Source: Aurelia coerulea (taxonomy: Eukaryota; Cnidaria; Scyphozoa; Semaeostomeae; Ulmaridae). From it: 64,000 bases of DNA. The position numbers and the translations under genes are program-made. Location of the stretch: assembly GCA_039566865.1 (NCBI GenBank), contig CM076960.1:2170001-2234000 (forward strand), written 5' to 3'. Positions within the stretch are counted from its first letter, which is position 1. Each line of letters starts with the position of its first letter. The notes beneath the pieces were generated by a model that searched no databases, was not told where the DNA came from, and saw only the letters and a program-made list of their open reading frames with translations. This document shows, piece by piece, positions 1 through 12,150 of the stretch.

Positions 1-4
1 TAAA

Positions 5-1883
5 GAGGTTCGAATGATAATAAACTTGTCAAGAGAAAATGAGGTCAGAACACAGTCTATAGTTGAAATCTTATGAATTGATAATGTATAGATCAAATAT
101 GAAACTTGGTTTGATCCAATTCAGTCAAAACGAGGTATATTTGATTGGAAACATTTGAAACCTCATCAGGTTAATGAGGTTCGAATGATAGTAAACTTGT
201 GAAGAGAAAATGAGGTCACAACACAGTCTATAGTTGAAATCATATGAATTGATAATGTATAGATCAATTATGAAACTTGGTTTGATTCAATTCAGTCAAA
301 ACAAGGTATATTTGATTTGAAGCATTTGAAACCTCATCAGGTTAATGAGGTTCGAATGATAGTAAACTTGTCAAGAGAAAATAAAGTCAGAACACAGCCT
401 ATGGTTGAAATCTTATGGATTGATAATGTATAGATCGAATATGAAACTTGGTTTGATTCAATTCAGTCAAGCGAGGTATGTTTGATTTGAAACATTTGAA
501 ACCTCATCAGGTTAATGAGGTTCGAATGATAGTAAACTTCTCAAGAGAAAATGAGGTCAGAACACAGTCTATGGTTGAAATCTTATGAATTGATATTGTA
601 TAGATCGATTATGAAACTTGGTTTGATTCAATTCAGTCAAAACGAGGTATATTTGAATTGAAACATTTGAAACCTCATCAGGTTAATGAGGTTCGAATGA
701 TAGTAAACTTGTGAAGAGAAAATGAGGTCAGAACACAGACTATAGTTGAAATCTTATGAATTGATAATGTATAGATCAAATATGAAACTTGGTTTGATTC
801 AATTCAGTCAAAACAAGGTATATTTGATTTGAAGCATTTGAAACCTCATCAGGTTAATGAGGTTCGAATGATAGTAAACTTGTCAAGAGAAAATAAAGTC
901 AGAACACAGCCTATGGTTGAAATCTTATGGATTGATAATGTATAGATCGAATATGAAACTTGGTTTGATTCAATTCAGTCAAGCGAGGTATATTTGATTT
1001 GAAACATTTGAAACCTCATCAGGTTAATGAGGTTCGAATGATAGTAAACTTCTCAAGAGAAAATGAGGTCAGAACACAGTCTATGGTTGAAATCTTATGA
1101 ATTGATATTGTATAGATCGATTATGAAACTTGGTTTGATTCAATTCAGTCAAAACGAGGTATATTTGAATTGAAACATTTGAAACCTCATCAGGTTAATG
1201 AGGTTCGAATGATAGTAAACTTGTGAAGAGAAAATGAGGTCAGAACACAGACTATAGTTGAAATCTTATGAATTGATAATGTATAGATCAAATATGAAAC
1301 TTGGTTTGATTCAATTCAGTCAAAACAAGGTATATTTGATTTGAAACATTTGAAACCTCATCAGGTTAATGAGGTTCGAATGATAGTAAACTTGTCAAGA
1401 GAAAATAAAGTCAGAACACAGTCTATGGTTGAAATCTTATGAATTGATATCGTATAGATCGAATATGAAACTTGGTTTGATTCAATTCAGTCAAAACGAG
1501 GTATATTTGATTTGAAACATTTAAAACCTCATCAGGTTAATGAGGTTCGAATGATAGTAATCTTTTCAAGAGAAAATGAGGTCAGAACACAGTCGATAGT
1601 TGAAATCTTATGAATTGATAATGTATAGATCGAGTATGAAACTTGGTTTGATTCAATTCAGTCAAACAAGGTATATTTGATTTGAAACATTTGAAACCTC
1701 ATCAGGTTAATGAGGTTCGAATGATAGTAAACTTGTGAAGAAAAAATGAAGTCAGAACGCAGTCTTTGGTTGAAACTTTATGAATTGATAATGTATTGAT
1801 CGAACATAAAACTTGGTTTGATTCAATTCAGTCAAAACAAAGGTATATTTGATTTGAAACATTTGAAACCTCATCCGGTTAAA
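5..1883 (+). repeat. 11-monomer higher-order repeat, copy 1 (1,879 bp)
   Basis: Eleven monomers can be told apart by private variants and labelled A B C D E C D E F G H. A has AATGATAATAAAC and GATCCAATTC. B has GGTCACAAC. C has ACACAGCCTATGG, CTTATGGATTG and CAAGCGAGG. D has ACTTCTCAAG, GATCGATTATG and TTTGAATTG. E has CACAGACTATAG. F has GATATCGTATAG and CATTTAAAACC. G has GTAATCTTTTC. H has CGCAGTCTTTGG, CGAACATAAAAC and CATCCGGTTAAAG. The C-D-E trimer occurs twice inside the unit, so the 11-mer looks like an 8-mer enlarged by one internal trimer duplication. Confidence 0.93.
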
Positions 1884-3762
1884 GAGGTTCGAATGATAAT
1901 AAACTTGTCAAAAGAAAATGAGGTCAGAACACAGTCTATAGTTGAAATCTTATGAATTGATAATGTATAGATCAAATATGAAACTTGGTTTGATCCAATT
2001 CAGTCAAAACGAGGTATATTTGATTGGAAACATTTGAAACCTCATCAGGTTAATGAGGTTCGAATGATAGTAAACTTGTGAAGAGAAAATGAGGTCACAA
2101 CACAGTCTATAGTTGAAATCATATGAATTGATAATGTATAGATCAATTATGAAACTTGGTTTGATTCAATTCAGTCAAAACAAGGTATATTTGATTTGAA
2201 GCATTTGAAACCTCATCAGGTTAATGAGGTTCGAATGATAGTAAACTTGTCAAGAGAAAATAAAGTCAGAACACAGCCTATGGTTGAAATCTTATGGATT
2301 GATAATGTATAGATCGAATATGAAACTTGGTTTGATTCAATTCAGTCAAGCGAGGTATGTTTGATTTGAAACATTTGAAACCTCATCAGGTTAATGAGGT
2401 TCGAATGATAGTAAACTTCTCAAGAGAAAATGAGGTCAGAACACAGTCTATGGTTGAAATCTTATGAATTGATATTGTATAGATCGATTATGAAACTTGG
2501 TTTGATTCAATTCAGTCAAAACGAGGTATATTTGAATTGAAACATTTGAAACCTCATCAGGTTAATGAGGTTCGAATGATAGTAAACTTGTGAAGAGAAA
2601 ATGAGGTCAGAACACAGACTATAGTTGAAATCTTATGAATTGATAATGTATAGATCAAATATGAAACTTGGTTTGATTCAATTCAGTCAAAACAAGGTAT
2701 ATTTGATTTGAAGCATTTGAAACCTCATCAGGTTAATGAGGTTCGAATGATAGTAAACTTGTCAAGAGAAAATAAAGTCAGAACACAGCCTATGGTTGAA
2801 ATCTTATGGATTGATAATGTATAGATCAAATATGAAACTTGGTTTGATTCAATTCAGTCAAGCGAGGTATATTTGATTTGAAACATTTGAAACCTCATCA
2901 GGTTAATGAGGTTCGAATGATAGTAAACTTCTCAAGAGAAAATGAGGTCAGAACACAGTCTATGGTTGAAATCTTATGAATTGATATTGTATAGATCGAT
3001 TATGAAACTTGGTTTGATTCAATTCAGTCAAAACGAGGTATATTTGAATTGAAACATTTGAAACCTCATCAGGTTAATGAGGTTCGAATGATAGTAAACT
3101 TGTGAAGAGAAAATGAGGTCAGAACACAGACTATAGTTGAAATCTTATGAATTGATAATGTATAGATCAAATATGAAACTTGGTTTGATTCAATTCAGTC
3201 AAAACAAGGTATATTTGATTTGAAACATTTGAAACCTCATCAGGTTAATGAGGTTCGAATGATAGTAAACTTGTCAAGAGAAAATAAAGTCAGAACACAG
3301 TCTATGGTTGAAATCTTATGAATTGATATCGTATAGATCGAATATGAAACTTGGTTTGATTCAATTCAGTCAAAACGAGGTATATTTGATTTGAAACATT
3401 TAAAACCTCATCAGGTTAATGAGGTTCGAATGATAGTAATCTTTTCAAGAGAAAATGAGGTCAGAACACAGTCGATAGTTGAAATCTTATGAATTGATAA
3501 TGTATAGATCGAGTATGAAACTTGGTTTGATTCAATTCAGTCAAACAAGGTATATTTGATTTGAAACATTTGAAACCTCATCAGGTTAATGAGGTTCGAA
3601 TGATAGTAAACTTGTGAAGAAAAAATGAAGTCAGAACGCAGTCTTTGGTTGAAACTTTATGAATTGATAATGTATTGATCGAACATAAAACTTGGTTTGA
3701 TTCAATTCAGTCAAAACAAAGGTATATTTGATTTGAAACATTTGAAACCTCATCCGGTTAAA
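1884..3762 (+). repeat. 11-monomer higher-order repeat, copy 2 (1,879 bp)
   Basis: This copy follows copy 1 directly and has the same order A B C D E C D E F G H and the same length. By eye only isolated substitutions separate the two, for example CTTGTCAAAAG instead of CTTGTCAAGAG in monomer A near 1908, and GATCAAATATG instead of GATCGAATATG in the second C near 2826. Such near-identity over 1.9 kb, next to much larger differences between neighbouring monomers, is the defining sign of a recently amplified higher-order repeat. Confidence 0.93.
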
Positions 3763-4616
3763 GAGGTTCGAATGATAATAAACTTGTCAAGAGAAAATGA
3801 GGTCAGAACACAGTCTATAGTTGAAATCTTATGAATTGATAATGTATAGATCAAATATGAAACTTGGTTTGATCCAATTCAGTCAAAACGAGGTATATTT
3901 GATTGGAAACATTTGAAACCTCATCAGGTTAATGAGGTTCGAATGATAGTGAACTTGTGAAGAGAAAATGAGGTCACAACACAGTCTATAGTTGAAATCA
4001 TATGAATTGATAATGTATAGATCAATTATGAAACTTGGTTTGATTCAATTCAGTCAAAACAAGGTATATTTGATTTGAAGCATTTGAAACCTCATCAGGT
4101 TAATGAGGTTCGAATGATAGTAAACTTGTCAAGAGAAAATAAAGTCAGAACACAGCCTATGGTTGAAATCTTATGGATTGATAATGTATAGATCGAATAT
4201 GAAACTTGGTTTGATTCAATTCAGTCAAGCGAGGTATATTTGATTTGAAACATTTGAAACCTCATCAGGTTAATGAGGTTCGAATGATAGTAAACTTGTC
4301 AAGAGAAAATGAGGTCAGAACACAGTCTATGGTTGAAATCTTATGAATTGATATTGTATAGATCGATTATGAAACTTGGTTTGATTCAATTCAGTCAAAA
4401 CGAGGTATATTTGAATTGAAACATTTGAAACCTCATCAGGTTAATGAGGTTCGAATGATAGTAAACTTGTGAAGAGAAAATGAGGTCAGAACACAGACTA
4501 TAGTTGAAATCTTATGAATTGATAATGTATAGATCAAATATGAAACTTGGTTTGATTCAATTCAGTCAAAACAAGGTATATTTGATTTGAAACATTTGAA
4601 ACCTCATCAGGTTAAT
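3763..4616 (+). repeat. 11-mer higher-order repeat, truncated third copy (5 monomers)
   Basis: The third copy starts with monomers A, B, C, D and E at 3763, 3934, 4105, 4275 and 4446, then leaves the pattern. The second C-D-E and F-G-H are missing, and the next monomer at 4617 belongs to another variant set (GATCGGGTATG, GTATAATTGATTTG). Its D monomer has ACTTGTCAAG in place of ACTTCTCAAG, so this copy is also slightly older or partly converted. It marks the right edge of the regular 11-mer array. Confidence 0.85.
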
Positions 4617-5976
4617 GAGGTTCGAATGATAGTAAACTTGTCCAGAGAAAATAAAGTCAGAACACAGTCTATGGTTGAAATCTTTTGAATTGATAATGTA
4701 TAGATCGGGTATGAAACTTGGTTTGATTCAATTCAGTCAATCGAGGTATAATTGATTTGAAACATTTGAAACCTCATCAGGTTAATGAGGTTCGAATGAT
4801 AGTAAACTTGTCAAGAGAAAATGACGTCAGAACACAGTCTATGGTTGAAATCTTATGAACTGATATTGTATAGATGGAATATGAAACTTGGTTTGATTCA
4901 ATTCAGTCAAAACAAGGTATATTTGATTTGAAACATTTGAAACCTCATCAGGTTAATGAGGTTCGAATGATAGTAAACTTCTCAAGAGAAAATAAAGTCA
5001 GAACACAGTCTATGGTTGAAATCTTATGAATTGATAATGTATAGATCGAGTATGAAACTTGGTTTGATTCAATTCAGTCAAAGGAGGTATATTTGATTTG
5101 AAACATTTGAAACCTCATCAGGTTAATGAGGTTCGAATGATAGTAAACTTGTCAAGAGAAAATGAGGTCAGAACACAGTCTATAGTTGAAATCTTATGAA
5201 TTGATAATGTATAGATCAAATATGAAACTTGGTTTGATTGAAGTCAGTCAAAACAAGGTATAGTTGATTTGAAACATTTGAAACCTCATCAGGTTAATGA
5301 GATTCGAATGATAGTAAACTTCTCAAGAGAAAATAAAGTCAGAACACAGTCTATGGTTGAAATCTTATGAATTGATAATGTATAGATCGAGTATGAAACT
5401 TGGTTTGATTCAATTCAGTCAAACGAGGTATATTTGTTTGAAACATTTGAAACCTCATCAGGTTAATGAGGTTCGAATGATAGTAAGCTTCTCAAGAGAA
5501 AATAAAGTCAGAACACAGTCTATGGTTAAAATCATATGAATTGATAATGTATAGATCGAATATGAAACTTGGTTTGATTCAATTCAGTCAAACGAGGTAT
5601 ATTTGATTTGAAACATTTGAAACCTCATCAGGTTAATGAGGTTCGAATGATAGTAAACTTGTCAAGAGAAAATAAAGTCAGAACACAGTCTAAGGTTAAA
5701 ATCTTATGAATTGATAATGTATAGATCGAATATGAAACTTGGTTTGATTCACTTCTGTCAAAACGAGGTATATTTGATTTGAAACATTTGAAACCTCATC
5801 AGGTTAATGAGGTTCGAATGATAGTAAACTTGTCAAGAGAATAAGAAGTCAGAACACAGTCTATGGTTGAAATCTTATGAATTGATTATGTATAGATCGA
5901 ATATGAAACTTGGTTTGATTGAATTCAGTGAAAACGTTTATATGATTTGAAACATTTGAAACCGCATCAGGTTAAT
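4617..5976 (+). repeat. Eight-monomer non-HOR block (first of two copies)
   Basis: Eight monomers, 1,360 bp, of types different from A-H. They include GATCGGGTATG with GTATAATTG, AATGACGTCAG with ATAGATGGAATATG, AAAGGAGGTATATTTG, TTGAAGTCAGTC, GTAAGCTTCTC and, last, a 168-bp monomer with GTGAAAACGTTTATATG. The same series with the same private variants recurs at 9392-10752, so this block moved as part of a larger unit. One monomer near 5,420 lacks bases (CAAACGAGG and TTTGTTTG), which opens a spurious reading frame at 5357-5539. Confidence 0.85.
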
Positions 5977-7171
5977 GAGGTTCGAATGATACTAAACTTG
6001 TCAAAAGAAAATGAAGTCAGAACACAGCCTATGGTTGAAATCTTATGGATTGATAATGTATAGATCGAATATGAAACTTGGTTTGATTCAATTCAGTCAA
6101 GCGAGGTATATTTGATTTGAAGCATTTGAAACCTCATCAGGTTAATGAGGTTCGAATGATAGTAAACTTGTCAAGAGAAAATAAAGTCAGAACACAGCCT
6201 ATGGTTGAAATCTTATGGATTGATAATGTATAGATCGAATATGAAACTTGGTTTGATTCAATTCAGTCAAGCGAGGTATATTTGATTTGAAACATTTGAA
6301 ACCTCATCAGGTTAATGAGGTTCGAATGATAGTAAACTTCTCAAGAGAAAATGAGGTCAGAACACAGTCTATGGTTGAAATCTTATGAATTGATATTGTA
6401 TAGATCGATTATGAAACTTGGTTTGATTCAATTCAGTCAAAACGAGGTATATTTGAATTGAAACATTTGAAACCTCATCAGGTTAATGAGGTTCGAATGA
6501 TAGTAAACTTGTGAAGAGAAAATGAGGTCAGAACACAGACTATAGTTGAAATCTTATGAATTGATAATGTATAGATCAAATATGAAACTTGGTTTGATTC
6601 AATTCAGTCAAAACAAGGTATATTTGATTTGAAACATTTGAAACCTCATCAGGTTAATGAGGTTCGAATGATAGTAAACTTGTCAAGAGAAAATAAAGTC
6701 AGAACACAGTCTATGGTTGAAATCTTATGAATTGATATCGTATAGATCGAATATGAAACTTGGTTTGATTCAATTCAGTCTAAACGAGGTATATTTGATT
6801 TGAAACATTTAAAACCTCATCAGGTTAATGAGGTTCGAATGATAGTAATCTTTTCAAGAGAAAATGAGGTCAGAACACAGTCGATAGTTGAAATCTTATG
6901 AATTGATAATGTATAGATCGAGTATGAAACTTGGTTTGATTCAATTCAGTCAAACAAGGTATATTTGATTTGAAACATTTGAAACCTCATCAGGTTAATG
7001 AGGTTCGAATGATAGTAAACTTGTGAAGAGAAAATGAAGTCAGAACGCAGTCTTTGGTTGAAACTTTATGAATTGATAATGTATTGATCGAACATAAAAC
7101 TTGGTTTGATTCAATTCAGTCAAAACAAAGGTATATTTGATTTGAAACATTTGAAACCTCATCCGGTAAAA
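5977..7171 (+). repeat. Hybrid monomer followed by C-D-E-F-G-H of the first HOR family
   Basis: Monomer starts are 5977, 6147, 6317, 6488, 6659, 6830 and 7000. The first begins like the monomer that normally follows the 168-bp class (GATACTAAAC, CAAAAGAAAATG) and continues as a C monomer (ACACAGCCTATGG, CTTATGGATTG, CAAGCGAGG), so the exchange point is inside it. The next six are C, D, E, F, G and H. Reappearance of the first HOR family after eight unrelated monomers shows that blocks have been interleaved by exchange out of register. Confidence 0.82.
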
Positions 7172-8537
7172 GAGGTTCGAATGATAATAAACTTGTCAAG
7201 AGAAAATGAGGTCAGAACACAGTCTATAGTTGAAATCTTATGAATTGATAATGTATAGATCAAATATGAAACTTGGTTTGATCCAATTCAGTCAAAACGA
7301 GGTATATTTGATTGGAAACATTTGAAACCTCATCAGGTTAATGAGGTTCGAATGATAGTAAACTTGTGAAGAGAAAATTAAGTCAGAACACAGCCTATGG
7401 TTGAAATCATATGGATTGATAATGTATAGATCGAATATGAAACTTGGTTTGATTCAATTCAGTCAAGCGAGGTATATTTGATTTGAAGCATTTGAAACCT
7501 CATCAGGTTAATGAGGTTCGAATGATAGTAAACTTGTCAAGAGAAAATAAAGTCAGAACACAGCCTATGGTTGAAATCTTATGGATTGATAATGTATAGA
7601 TCGAATATGAAACTTGGTTTGATTCAATTCAGTCAAGCGAGGTATATTTGATTTGAAACATTTGAAACCTCATCAGGTTAATGAGGTTCGAATGATAGTA
7701 AACTTCTCAAGAGAAAATGAGGTCAGAACACAGTCTATGGTTGAAATCTTATGAATTGATATTGTATAGATCGATTATGAAACTTGGTTTGATTCAATTC
7801 AGTCAAAACGAGGTATATTTGAATTGAAACATTTGAAACCTCATCAGGTTAATGAGGTTCGAATGATAGTAAACTTGTGAAGAGAAAATGAGGTCAGAAC
7901 ACAGACTATAGTTGAAATCTTATGAATTGATAATGTATAGATCAAATATGAAACTTGGTTTGATTCAATTCAGTCAAAACAAGGTATATTTGATTTGAAA
8001 CATTTGAAACCTCATCAGGTTAATGAGGTTCGAATGATAGTAAACTTGTCAAGAGAAAATAAAGTCAGAACACAGTCTATGGTTGAAATCTTATGAATTG
8101 ATATCGTATAGATCGAATATGAAACTTGGTTTGATTCAATTCAGTCTAAACGAGGTATATTTGATTTGAAACATTTAAAACCTCATCAGGTTAATGAGGT
8201 TCGAATGATAGTAATCTTTTCAAGAGAAAATGAGGTCAGAACACAGTCGATAGTTGAAATCTTATGAATTGATAATGTATAGATCGAGTATGAAACTTGG
8301 TTTGATTCAATTCAGTCAAACAAGGTATATTTGATTTGAAACATTTGAAACCTCATCAGGTTAATGAGGTTCGAATGATAGTAAACTTGTGAAGAGAAAA
8401 TGAAGTCAGAACGCAGTCTTTGGTTGAAACTTTATGAATTGATAATGTATTGATCGAACATAAAACTTGGTTTGATTCAATTCAGTCAAAACAAAGGTAT
8501 ATTTGATTTGAAACATTTGAAACCTCATCCGGTTAAA
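7172..8537 (+). repeat. 8-monomer derivative of the first HOR (1,366 bp)
   Basis: The order is A, B/C hybrid, C, D, E, F, G, H. Compared with the 11-mer at 5-1883 one C-D-E trimer is absent, and the second monomer (7343-7512) is a fusion of B and C. It starts with the B signature (ACTTGTGAAGAG and later AATCATATGG) and carries the C signature (ACACAGCCTATGG, GATTGATAATG, CAAGCGAGG). Length 1,366 bp is what eight monomers with two short ones give. An out-of-register crossover between neighbouring 11-mers would produce a unit of this kind. Confidence 0.85.
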
Positions 8538-10785
8538 GAGGTTCGAATGATAATAAACTTGTCAAGAGAAAATGAGGTCAGAACACAGTCTATAGTTGAA
8601 ATCTTATGAATTGATAATGTATAGATCAAATATGAAACTTGGTTTGATCCAATTCAGTCAAAACGAGGTATATTTGATTGGAAACATTTGAAACCTCATC
8701 AGGTTAATGAGGTTCGAATGATAGTAAACTTGTGAAGAGAAAATGAGGTCACAACACAGTCTATAGTTGAAATCATATGAATTGATAATGTATAGATCAA
8801 TTATGAAACTTGGTTTGATTCAATTCAGTCAAAACAAGGTATATTTGATTTGAAGCATTTGAAACCTCATCAGGTTAATGAGGTTCGAATGATAGTAAAC
8901 TTGTCAAGAGAAAATAAAGTCAGAACACAGCCTATGGTTGAAATCTTATGGATTGATAATGTATAGATCGAATATGAAACTTGGTTTGATTCAATTCAGT
9001 CAAGCGAGGTATATTTGATTTGAAACATTTGAAACCTCATCAGGTTAATGAGGTTCGAATGATAGTAAACTTCTCAAGAGAAAATGAGGTCAGAACACAG
9101 TCTATGGTTGAAATCTTATGAATTGATATTGTATAGATCGATTATGAAACTTGGTTTGATTCAATTCAGTCAAAACGAGGTATATTTGAATTGAAACATT
9201 TGAAACCTCATCAGGTTAATGAGGTTCGAATGATAGTAAACTTGTGAAGAGAAAATGAGGTCAGAACACAGACTATAGTTGAAATCTTATGAATTGATAA
9301 TGTATAGATCAAATATGAAACTTGGTTTGATTCAATTCAGTCAAAACAAGGTATATTTGATTTGAAACATTTGAAACCTCATCAGGTTAATGAGGTTCGA
9401 ATGATAGTAAACTTGTCAAGAGAAAATAAAGTCAGAACACAGTCTATGGTTGAAATCTTATGAATTGATAATGTATAGATCGGGTATGAAACTTGGTTTG
9501 ATTCAATTCAGTCAAACGAGGTATAATTGATTTGAAACATTTGAAACCTCATCAGGTTAATGAGGTTCGAATGATAGTAAACTTGTCAAGAGAAAATGAC
9601 GTCAGAACACAGTCTATGGTTGAAATCTTATGAACTGATATTGTATAGATGGAATATGAAACTTGGTTTGATTCAATTCAGTCAAAACAAGGTATATTTG
9701 ATTTGAAACATTTGAAACCTCATCAGGTTAATGAGGTTCGAATGATAGTAAACTTCTCAAGAGAAAATAAAGTCAGAACACAGTCTATGGTTGAAATCTT
9801 ATGAATTGATAATGTATAGATCGAGTATGAAACTTGGTTTGATTCAATTCAGTCAAAGGAGGTATATTTGATTTGAAACATTTGAAACCTCATCAGGTTA
9901 ATGAGGTTCGAATGATAGTAAACTTGTCAAGAGAAAATGAGGTCAGAACACAGTCTATAGTTGAAATTTTATGAATTGATAATGTATAGATCAAATATGA
10001 AACTTGGTTTGATTGAAGTCAGTCAAAACAAGGTATAGTTGATTTGAAACATTTGAAACCTCATCAGGTTAATGAGGTTCGAATGATAGTAAACTTCTCA
10101 AGAGAAAATAAAGTCAGAACACAGTCTATGGTTGAAATCTTATGAATTGATAATGTATAGATCGAGTATGAAACTTGGTTTGATTCAATTCAGTCAAACG
10201 AGGTATATTTGATTTGAAACATTTGAAACCTCATCAGGTTAATGAGGTTCGAATGATAGTAAGCTTCTCAAGAGAAAATAAAGTCAGAACACAGTCTATG
10301 GTTAAAATCTTATGAATTGATAATGTTTAGATCGAATATGAAACTTGGTTTGATTCAATTCAGTCAAACGAGGTATATTTGATTTGAAACATTTGAAACC
10401 TCATCAGGTTAATGAGGTTCGAATGATAGTAAACTTGTCCAGAGAAAATGAAGTCAGAACACAGTCTAAGGTTAAAATCTTATGAATTGATAATGTATAG
10501 ATCGAATATGAAACTTGGCTTGATTCAATTCTGTCAAAACGAGGTATATTTGATTTGAAACATTTGAAACCTCATCAGGTTAATGAGGTTCGAATGATAG
10601 TAAACTTGTCAAGAGAATATGAAGTCAGAACACAGTCTATGGTTGAAATCTTATGAATTGATTATGTATAGATCGAATATGAAACTTGGTTTGATTGAAT
10701 TCAGTGAAAACGTTTATATGATTTGAAACATTTGAAACCGCATCAGGTTAATGAGGTTCGAATGATACTAAACTTGTCAAAAGAA
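8538..10785 (+). repeat. Second copy of the 3763-6010 segment (offset 4,775 bp)
   Basis: Monomers A, B, C, D, E at 8538 onward are followed at 9392 by the same eight-monomer series seen at 4617. Both A monomers and both GATCGGGTATG markers (4706 and 9481) are exactly 4,775 bp apart, so the register is constant for about 2.25 kb. The match is lost near 10,786, where the first copy switches to the C signature (ACACAGCC) and this copy continues with ACACAGTC and GAATACGAAGC. A few substitutions separate the copies, for example CAAACGAGG against CAATCGAGG near the start of the eight-monomer series. Confidence 0.85.
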
Positions 10786-12150
10786 AATGAAGTCAGAACA
10801 CAGTCTATGGTTGAAATCTTATGAATTGATAATGTATAGATCGAATACGAAGCTTGGTTTGATTCAATTCAGTCAAAACGATGTATATTTGATTTGAAAC
10901 ATTTGAAACCTCATCAGGTAAATGAGGTTCAAATGATAGTAAACTTGTCAAGAGAAAACTAAGTCAGAACACCATCTATGGTTGAAATCTTATGAATTGA
11001 TATTGTATAAATCGAATATGAAACTTGGTTTGATTCAATTCAGTCAAAACGAGGTATATTTGATTTGAAACATTTGAAACCTCATCAGGTTAATGAGGTT
11101 CGAATGATAGTAAACTTGTCAAGAGAAAATGGAGTCAGAACACAGTCTATGGTTGAAATCTTATGAATTGATAATGTATAGATCAAATATGAAACTTGGT
11201 TTGATTCAATTCAGTCAAAACGAGGTATATTTGGTATATCCGGTTAAAGAGGAGGTACATTTGATTTGAAACGTTTGAAACCTCGTCAGGTTAATGAGGT
11301 TCAAATGATAGTAAACTTGTCAAGAGAAAATTAAGTCAGAACACAGTCTATTGTTGAAGTCTTATGAATTGATAATGTATAGATCGAATATGAAACTTGG
11401 TTTGATTCAATTCAGTCAAAACAAGGTATATTTAATTTGAAACATTTGAAACCTCATCAGGTTAATGAGGTTCGAATGATAGTAAACTTGTCAAGAGAAA
11501 ATGAAGTCATAACACAGTCTATGGTTGACATCTAGTGAATTGATAATAAATATATCGAATATGAAACTTTGTTTGATTCAATTCTGTCAATACGAGTTAT
11601 ATTTGATTTGAAACATTTGAAACCTCATCAGGTAAAAGAGGCTCGAGTGATAGTAAACTTGTCAAGAGGAACTAAAGTCAGAACACAATCTATGGTTGAA
11701 ATTTTATGAATTGATAATAAATAGATCGAATATGAAACTTCGTTTGATTCAATTCAGTCAAAACAAGGTATATTTAATTTGAAACATTTGAAACCTCATC
11801 AGGTTAATGAGGTTCGAGTGATAGTAAACTTGTCAAGAGAAAATGAAGTCATAACACAGTCTATGGTTGAAATCTAGTGAATTGATGATAAATAGATCGA
11901 ATATGAAACTTGGTTTGATTCAATTCAGTCAAAATGAGGTATATTTGATTTGAAACATTTGAAACCTCATCAGGTTAATGAGGTTCGAATGATAGTAAAC
12001 TTGTCAAGAGAAAATAAAGTCAGAACGCAGTCTATGGTTGAATTATTATGAATTGATAATGTATAGATCGAATATGAAACTTGGTTTGTTTCAATTCAGT
12101 CAAAACGAGGTATATTTGATTTGAAACATTTGAAACCTCATCAGGTTAAT
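10786..12150 (+). repeat. Diverged satellite segment without a clear HOR
   Basis: Monomers here differ more from the consensus and from one another than elsewhere: AAAACTAAGTCAG, ACACCATC, CTAGTGAATTGATAATAAAT, GAGGCTCGAGTG and CAATACGAGTTATATTTG are examples. No unit of several monomers repeats in register inside the segment, although single monomers resemble those of the 15-mer further right (GTTGACATCTAG at 11524 recurs at 13570, 16133, 18347, 19199 and 23632). It contains the only large insertion within a monomer (11095-11295). Confidence 0.75.
11095..11295 (+). repeat. 201-bp monomer with a 30-bp insertion
   Basis: Distance between successive monomer starts is 201 bp instead of 171. After CGAGGTATATTTG the sequence gains a stretch containing GTATATCCGGTTAAAGAGG and then resumes with AGGTACATTTGATTTG. 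The piece CCGGTTAAAGAGG matches the H-to-A junction of the first HOR family (for example 1875-1887), so the inserted bases look like a short templated jump from another monomer. Flanking variants ACGTTTG and CCTCGTCAGG are also unusual. Confidence 0.85.

Noticed and set aside
5357..5539. 60-codon open reading frame
   Set aside because: It results from two single-base losses in one monomer near 5,420-5,436; the surrounding copies are closed in the same frame.
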